A stretch of DNA of 44,552 nucleotides from Prevotella sp. Its GTDB lineage: Bacteria; Bacteroidota; Bacteroidia; Bacteroidales; Bacteroidaceae. A model generated the notes under the pieces. That model was not told where the DNA came from. It did not search any database and saw only the letters and a list, made by a program, of their open reading frames with translations. Position 1 is the first letter of the stretch. Each line of letters begins with the position of its first letter. Location of the stretch: assembly GCA_017847725.1 (NCBI GenBank), contig JAGAXW010000023.1, positions 1-44,552 on the forward strand. The letters are read 5' to 3'. This document shows positions 41,061-44,552 of the stretch, piece by piece. A program made the position numbers and the translations under genes.

Positions 41061-42371
41061 TTATTTGGTGCGCTGGTACGTCCTGTACCCGTAGACGATG
41101 ATAACCAGGAAGCACAGCAGCGGCAGTATGAACGAGACGTTGACGGCGGGCATGCCAAACAGCGTGTGCTGGTCGATGATGGTGGCCTGCAGAGGAGGCA
41201 GCACGCTACCGCCAAGAATGGCCATGATGAGGCCAGCGGCACCAAACTTGGCATCGTCGCCCAGTCCCTGCAGCGCAATACCATAAATGGTGGGGAACAT
41301 CAGCGACATGCAGGCAGAGATGGCCACCAGGCAGTAGAGCCCCCAGCGGCCGTCAATCAGGATGACGCCGCAGGTGAGCAGTGCACCCGCCACAGCCAGC
41401 ACTCCCAGCAGGGCCCCGGCGTTGACGTATTTCAGGAAATAGGTGCAGATGAAGCGGCTCGTCACGAAGATAATCATGGCAATGATGTTGTACTGCTGCG
41501 ACATGACCTCGGCATCGCGCTCTGTCATTCCTTCTTCCATCAGCACGCGTGTACCATATTGTATGATAAATGTCCAGCACATAATCTGCACACCCACATA
41601 GAAGAACTGTGCGATGACTCCCTCGCGATAGTAGTCGATGCGGCAAATGCGCCGTAGTGTTGCCAGCGGATGCACGTCGTGGTTCTTGTCTGCGTTGTGG
41701 GGCATCTTGGTGAAGTAGATGACGGCAAACATGATGGCAATCACCAGGCCAATAGCCAGATAGGGGGTGATGAGCACCGACAGGTCGGCGTCGCGCATGG
41801 CTGCAAAGTCGGCGTCGCTCAGCAGGGCCCGCTCTTCCGTAGAGGCTGGGTGCAGCTTGGCCTGTATGAAGTTCATGGCTACATACATGCCGCACAGCGA
41901 GCCCATGGGGTTGAAGCACTGGGCCATGTTCAGCCTTCGCGTCGCCGTCTCCTCATTTCCCATTGACAGGATGTAGGGATTGCAGCTCGTCTCCAGGAAC
42001 GAGAGCCCGCATGTCAGGATGAAGTAGGCCACGAGAAACGGATAATACATGCCCGTCCATGACGCAGGCAGGAAGAGCAGTGCTCCTACGGCGTAGAGCC
42101 CCAGTCCCATCAGCACACCCGCCTTGTAGCTATACTTGCGGATAAACATGGCGGCGGGAAAGGCCATGGCGAAATAGCCGCCATAGAAGGCCACCTGCAC
42201 CAGTGCTCCGTCAGTGACGCTCATACGGAAAATCTTGGAGAAGGCCTTCACCATGGGATTCGTGATGTCGTTGGCAAAGCCCCACAGGGCAAAGCATGAG
42301 GTTACGAGTATAAAAGGTACAAGATAGCTCACACCATCCTTGTGTAGAATCGATTGGTCTTTTGATTTCAT
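41061..42371 (-). CDS. fucP: Sugar:H+ symporter of the FucP family (major facilitator)
   Basis: FucP-type transporters import L-fucose or related sugars with protons. From the ATG at 42371 the protein has 436 residues and 12 hydrophobic segments. The start region YLVPFILVTSCFALWGFAND then ITNPMVKAF is typical of FucP, as are FLETSCNPYILSMGNEETAT and RLNMAQCFNPMGSLCG (about residues 125-165). Two further halves of six helices are visible, with a charged loop between. Members also carry glucose or galactose, so the substrate is not certain; no fucose catabolic gene is in the window. It has a clear promoter at 42409-42439 and shares a bidirectional terminator with nrdG. Confidence 0.87.
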   Translation of the reverse strand: MKSKDQSILHKDGVSYLVPFILVTSCFALWGFANDITNPMVKAFSKIFRMSVTDGALVQVAFYGGYFAMAFPAAMFIRKYSYKAGVLMGLGLYAVGALLFLPASWTGMYYPFLVAYFILTCGLSFLETSCNPYILSMGNEETATRRLNMAQCFNPMGSLCGMYVAMNFIQAKLHPASTEERALLSDADFAAMRDADLSVLITPYLAIGLVIAIMFAVIYFTKMPHNADKNHDVHPLATLRRICRIDYYREGVIAQFFYVGVQIMCWTFIIQYGTRVLMEEGMTERDAEVMSQQYNIIAMIIFVTSRFICTYFLKYVNAGALLGVLAVAGALLTCGVILIDGRWGLYCLVAISACMSLMFPTIYGIALQGLGDDAKFGAAGLIMAILGGSVLPPLQATIIDQHTLFGMPAVNVSFILPLLCFLVIIVYGYRTYQRTK

Positions 42372-42408
42372 TTTAGGATTTATCAGTAGTTTATAGTAAA
42401 GTCCACTG

Positions 42409-42439
42409 CAAAGGTACAAAAAGTTGCGAAAAGAGCAAA
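42409..42439 (-). promoter_or_regulatory. Promoter of the FucP-like gene
   Basis: On the minus strand TTTG (42439-42436) and TACCTTTG (42416-42409) are 19 bases apart, a full match. The leader is about 35 bases. Confidence 0.75.
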
Positions 42440-42457
42440 AAAATTAGCCAATTTCTT

Positions 42458-42976
42458 TTATACCATGCCCCCCGGCTGTGGTTTCGACTGGTGTGCCCGT
42501 ACCAGTTCTATAGCCTCCTTGCCCGTCAAGTGCTCAATGTCGAAACGGATCATCAACATTCGGGAAAGACCATGTTCCAGTTCTTTCCGAAGACTCTCCT
42601 CGTCGTTGGGGTTATACCTGCGGCCAAGCAAGCGTGCCATCTCCAGTTTCTCCACTTCGTCCTCGATGACATGCACCCTGCCAAAGGCTATCACGCTGCG
42701 GAAATAGGTGGTGTACTCCTTCGGTTGCACGCTGTCCTGCTCGATGACGCAGAACGAAGCCCTGTCGCAGCCACGGATGGCATCCACCTTATGACCGCTC
42801 ATGGCGCTGTGGAAATATAGCCGTCCGTCGACGTAGACATAACTGATGGGTACGGCGTAGGGATAGCCTCCGTCGCCAAGTAGTGCCAATGTGCCCGAAG
42901 TGGCCTTCTGCAAGATGCCAATGCTCTCTTCCTCTGACAGTTGCTGGCGCTTGCGCCTCATCTCTCTGAATTCCAT
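42458..42976 (-). CDS. Pyridoxamine 5'-phosphate oxidase-fold flavoprotein, Nim-like
   Basis: The 172-residue protein (ATG at 42976) belongs to the split-barrel FMN-binding family that includes the 5-nitroimidazole reductases NimA-J. It begins MEFREMRRKRQQLSEEES as those proteins do, followed by GTLALLGDGGYPYAVPISYV, YFHSAMSGHKVDAIRG and YTTYFRSVIAFGRVHVI, and ends LTGKEAIELVRAHQSK. Similar proteins are common in Bacteroidales and not all confer resistance. An upstream start at 43036 would include the promoter and is rejected. The -7 box at 43034-43041 is intact but the sequence beyond 43052 belongs to an insertion sequence. Confidence 0.82.
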   Translation of the reverse strand: MEFREMRRKRQQLSEEESIGILQKATSGTLALLGDGGYPYAVPISYVYVDGRLYFHSAMSGHKVDAIRGCDRASFCVIEQDSVQPKEYTTYFRSVIAFGRVHVIEDEVEKLEMARLLGRRYNPNDEESLRKELEHGLSRMLMIRFDIEHLTGKEAIELVRAHQSKPQPGGMV

Positions 42977-43033
42977 ATTTTCGATATTGTATTTAATTTG
43001 ACAATCGACGCCATGAGCGCCGTAAGGACACTG

Positions 43034-43065
43034 CAAAGATACAAAAAAATAGGGGTCACATGAAA
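43034..43065 (-). promoter_or_regulatory. Hybrid promoter: native -7 box plus a -33-like box from the insertion sequence
   Basis: On the minus strand TATCTTTG (43041-43034) is a full -7 match. Twenty bases upstream lies TTTC (43065-43062), inside the insertion sequence's terminal repeat, a 3/4 match to the -33 TTTG. The native -33 region has been separated by the insertion. Confidence 0.55.
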
Positions 43066-43074
43066 AAACGTGTG
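43053..43074 (+). repeat. Left terminal inverted repeat of the insertion sequence
   Basis: It starts GGGTCACATGAAAAAACG and ends with TGTG, three bases before the transposase stop. The right repeat differs only at the A/C after GGGTCAC. Confidence 0.88.
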
Positions 43075-43076
43075 GC

Positions 43077-44123
43077 TTATGCGTAGATTTTTGTCAATCT
43101 GAACAGGAAAAACTTTCTATCTATGATGCCACGCAACAGAGCCCTGAATTGTTTCACTTTTGCATTAAAGGATTCAGCAGATGCATTTGTAGACCGATTG
43201 ACAAAGTAGTTAAGGATTTCATTCTCTCTGTCATACATAGCTGCCGCTATATCATTGAAGGCTTTATTCCCAAATTCAGCTACTTTGCCATACCATGAGC
43301 GTAAACATTCCGCTCCTTGTTCTTTGCTGCATTTTTGTGAGAAAATCATTCTTAGGGAGTGTGTGAGAGAGAATGCCGTCTTAATGGCAGGAAACTCTCT
43401 GAACAAGATTTCGGCACGCTCTTTCTGTGTATCCGTCCATTTGTTGGGGGACATCATCAGAAGCCCCTTACTACGTGCAAGCAACTCTGCCCTTGTCTCC
43501 TCATTCTCCAAACGTTTGGGGTAGAACTTCGCATTGCGCCTTATGGGATTGCCATCCTCATCAATCCACGGACCGTCATTCTTTGCCAACTCTTTCATCC
43601 TCAACCTATGTTCCTCCCTGTCATTGGCATCCTTTGTCATCTGCTCCCGGCGGTATTCCCTGCGCACTTCCTGCAACGCCTCCAGGCAGAATTGCTGATG
43701 ATGGAATCTGTCAAGTGTGCGCATGGCGTTGGGAAAGCATTTCTCCACTATGCTGTGCATGCTGTCAGAGAAGTCCAACGTGACCTCTACGACACTCATT
43801 CTCAGCATCTCCGGTATTTTCTCCAGTGCCTTGATTACTTCCTTTGCCTTTGTACCTCTAACAATGGCAATGATGCTGCCTTTGCGTCCATGCGCCTCCT
43901 TGTTGCATACTATTGTATAGACCTCGCCTGCGGAAAGGCACGTCTCGTCAATACTGACATGTTGGCCTATGTTTTCAGGAAAAACAAGCCACTCGTCGGA
44001 ATGTTCCAATTCAGACCATTCCCTAAAACCGCTGAGATGGTTCTTGTACGCCTTTTCGTAATTGTCCCCATCAACAAAATAGTCTTTTTCAAATGAACGG
44101 GCCGTTATAGGGAGCGTCTCCAA
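43077..44123 (-). CDS. ISAon1-type transposase, catalytic part (second frame)
   Basis: The 348-residue frame encodes the DDE catalytic part. Candidate acidic residues lie in VSIDETCLS (about residue 58), TLDRFHHQQF (about 138) and NASAESFNAKVKQFR (about 313), and a long insertion of charged helices separates the last two. The listed start is a TTG; no ATG is near. The frame overlaps the first transposase frame by 35 bases and is shifted by +1 relative to it, so a fused protein would need +1 or -2 frameshifting, or the second frame starts by itself. The stop is 3 bases from the left terminal repeat. Confidence 0.85.
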   Translation of the reverse strand: METLPITARSFEKDYFVDGDNYEKAYKNHLSGFREWSELEHSDEWLVFPENIGQHVSIDETCLSAGEVYTIVCNKEAHGRKGSIIAIVRGTKAKEVIKALEKIPEMLRMSVVEVTLDFSDSMHSIVEKCFPNAMRTLDRFHHQQFCLEALQEVRREYRREQMTKDANDREEHRLRMKELAKNDGPWIDEDGNPIRRNAKFYPKRLENEETRAELLARSKGLLMMSPNKWTDTQKERAEILFREFPAIKTAFSLTHSLRMIFSQKCSKEQGAECLRSWYGKVAEFGNKAFNDIAAAMYDRENEILNYFVNRSTNASAESFNAKVKQFRALLRGIIDRKFFLFRLTKIYA

Positions 44124-44469
44124 ACGCTTGTTTTAAAAAAGCCGCCAACTCCGTAGAGCAGCGGGTGCTTTCTTGAATGAATTTGCATTCCGTCATCACG
44201 TTATGGTTTCCTTCATCAAGCCATCTGCGGCGGCGAACATGAAGCAATACCTCATGCCCTCTTATGGGGAAATCATGAAACACGCTCTCACGTGTAAAGC
44301 CATTGGGGCGGAGGTCTGTTCTTCCGTCTGGTGTGAGTTCGTTCTCGTCAAGGTAAATATGAACCAACTTGGTGTCATCCTTTATCTCAACATGTACGTT
44401 TGCAAGTTCGAACCAATCCAACATGTGTTCAGGCAAAAGGCATTCTGCAAGGAGTCTATACTGTTCCAT
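44089..44469 (-). CDS. ISAon1-type transposase, N-terminal part (first frame)
   Basis: The 126-residue protein is typical of the first gene of ISAon1-type elements (MEQYRLLAECLLPEHMLDWF, with a beta-rich centre VHVEIKDDTKLVHIYLDENE and HDFPIRGHEVLLHVRRRRW). It probably supplies DNA binding. Near its end the mRNA contains GCTTTTTTAAAACAAG, a run of six U and four A just where the second frame overlaps. It lies 62 bases inside the right terminal repeat. Confidence 0.85.
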   Translation of the reverse strand: MEQYRLLAECLLPEHMLDWFELANVHVEIKDDTKLVHIYLDENELTPDGRTDLRPNGFTRESVFHDFPIRGHEVLLHVRRRRWLDEGNHNVMTECKFIQESTRCSTELAAFLKQAFGDAPYNGPFI

Positions 44470-44530
44470 TCTTATACGTTGTTTTATTCATTACAACGTG
44501 GACAAGGGATATTTATTGCAATAAACTATA

Positions 44531-44552
44531 CACACGTTTTTTCAGGTGACCC
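44531..44552 (-). repeat. Right terminal inverted repeat of the insertion sequence
   Basis: Read on the minus strand it starts GGGTCACCTGAAAAAACG and ends with TGTG, 21 of 22 bases equal to the left end. It reaches the window edge. Confidence 0.88.

Larger units (their letters stand above)
43053..44552 (-). mobile_element. ISAon1-type insertion sequence, about 1.5 kb
   Basis: Terminal inverted repeats of 22 bp with one mismatch bound two overlapping transposase genes on the minus strand. The left repeat is at 43053-43074 and the right at 44531-44552, so the element ends on or within a base of the last base of the window. A contig break at an insertion sequence is the likely reason. No target duplication can be checked because the right flank is missing. 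Confidence 0.88.

Noticed and set aside
43001-43036. Upstream start for the nim-like protein
   Set aside because: It would place the -7 box inside the coding sequence; MEFREMRRKRQ at 42976 matches the family start.
44092-44140. Classical -1 frameshift on U-UUU-UUA in the transposase
   Set aside because: The -1 frame meets a stop soon after; the second gene is in the +1 frame.

Overview
The window reads as a chromosomal contig of a Bacteroidales bacterium, most likely Prevotella or a close relative. The evidence is that most genes with a visible promoter carry the Bacteroidota -7 box TAnnTTTG, often with a -33 TTTG-like box about 19-22 bases upstream. Shine-Dalgarno sites are scarce. The gene set also fits: NADP glutamate dehydrogenase, GLPGLI and TonB-type surface proteins, a separate AICAR formyltransferase, and a two-frame ISAon1-type insertion sequence. 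No rRNA, tRNA or CRISPR array was recognised. The genus is an inference.

Layout. 1-1286: end of the ribosomal protein/RNA polymerase operon (rpoA, rplQ, terminator). 1319-6275: accessory surface block, with a membrane TPR/HTH regulator, a small outer-membrane protein, a lipoprotein and a glycine-zipper protein, and two copies of one terminator-like repeat. 6310-8275: rlpA and gdhA, with a duplicated gdhA tail. 8530-12781: a receiver/ATP-grasp (PPDK-N) hybrid protein, then a second TPR/HTH regulator. 13015-16802: an AT-richer cassette of an extremely acidic, cysteine-containing secreted peptide, a GLPGLI protein and a TonB-receptor-like barrel. 16813-17200: a 388-bp element bounded by perfect 47-bp inverted repeats and holding three repeats at exact 21-bp spacing. 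17218-28029: housekeeping and envelope genes (YqiA-like hydrolase, aqpZ, fba, nnr, then hpt-adk-obg-M23-HAD in one direction, and a surface MG2-like protein). 28171-33313: an M23-LysM peptidase and the operon pdxJ-yajL-ispD-recG. 33416-37858: nadK, a tandem SGNH esterase, a small basic protein, AICAR formyltransferase and rplS. 38401-42371: anaerobic ribonucleotide reductase nrdD-nrdG and a FucP-type transporter. 42458-44552: a nim-like flavoprotein gene whose promoter is split by an ISAon1-type insertion sequence that runs to the last base.

How genes work together. The pdxJ operon joins cofactor, isoprenoid and repair genes through very short gaps and ATGA overlaps. The hpt-adk-obg run serves nucleotide balance and ribosome assembly. 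The nrdD/nrdG pair supplies dNTPs without oxygen. The two TPR/HTH regulators each sit directly before secreted or surface genes, which suggests local control.

The least explained parts are the peptide-GLPGLI-barrel cassette, the inverted-repeat element behind it, the twin hairpins in the nrdD leader, and the promoter apparently rebuilt by the insertion sequence before the nim-like gene.
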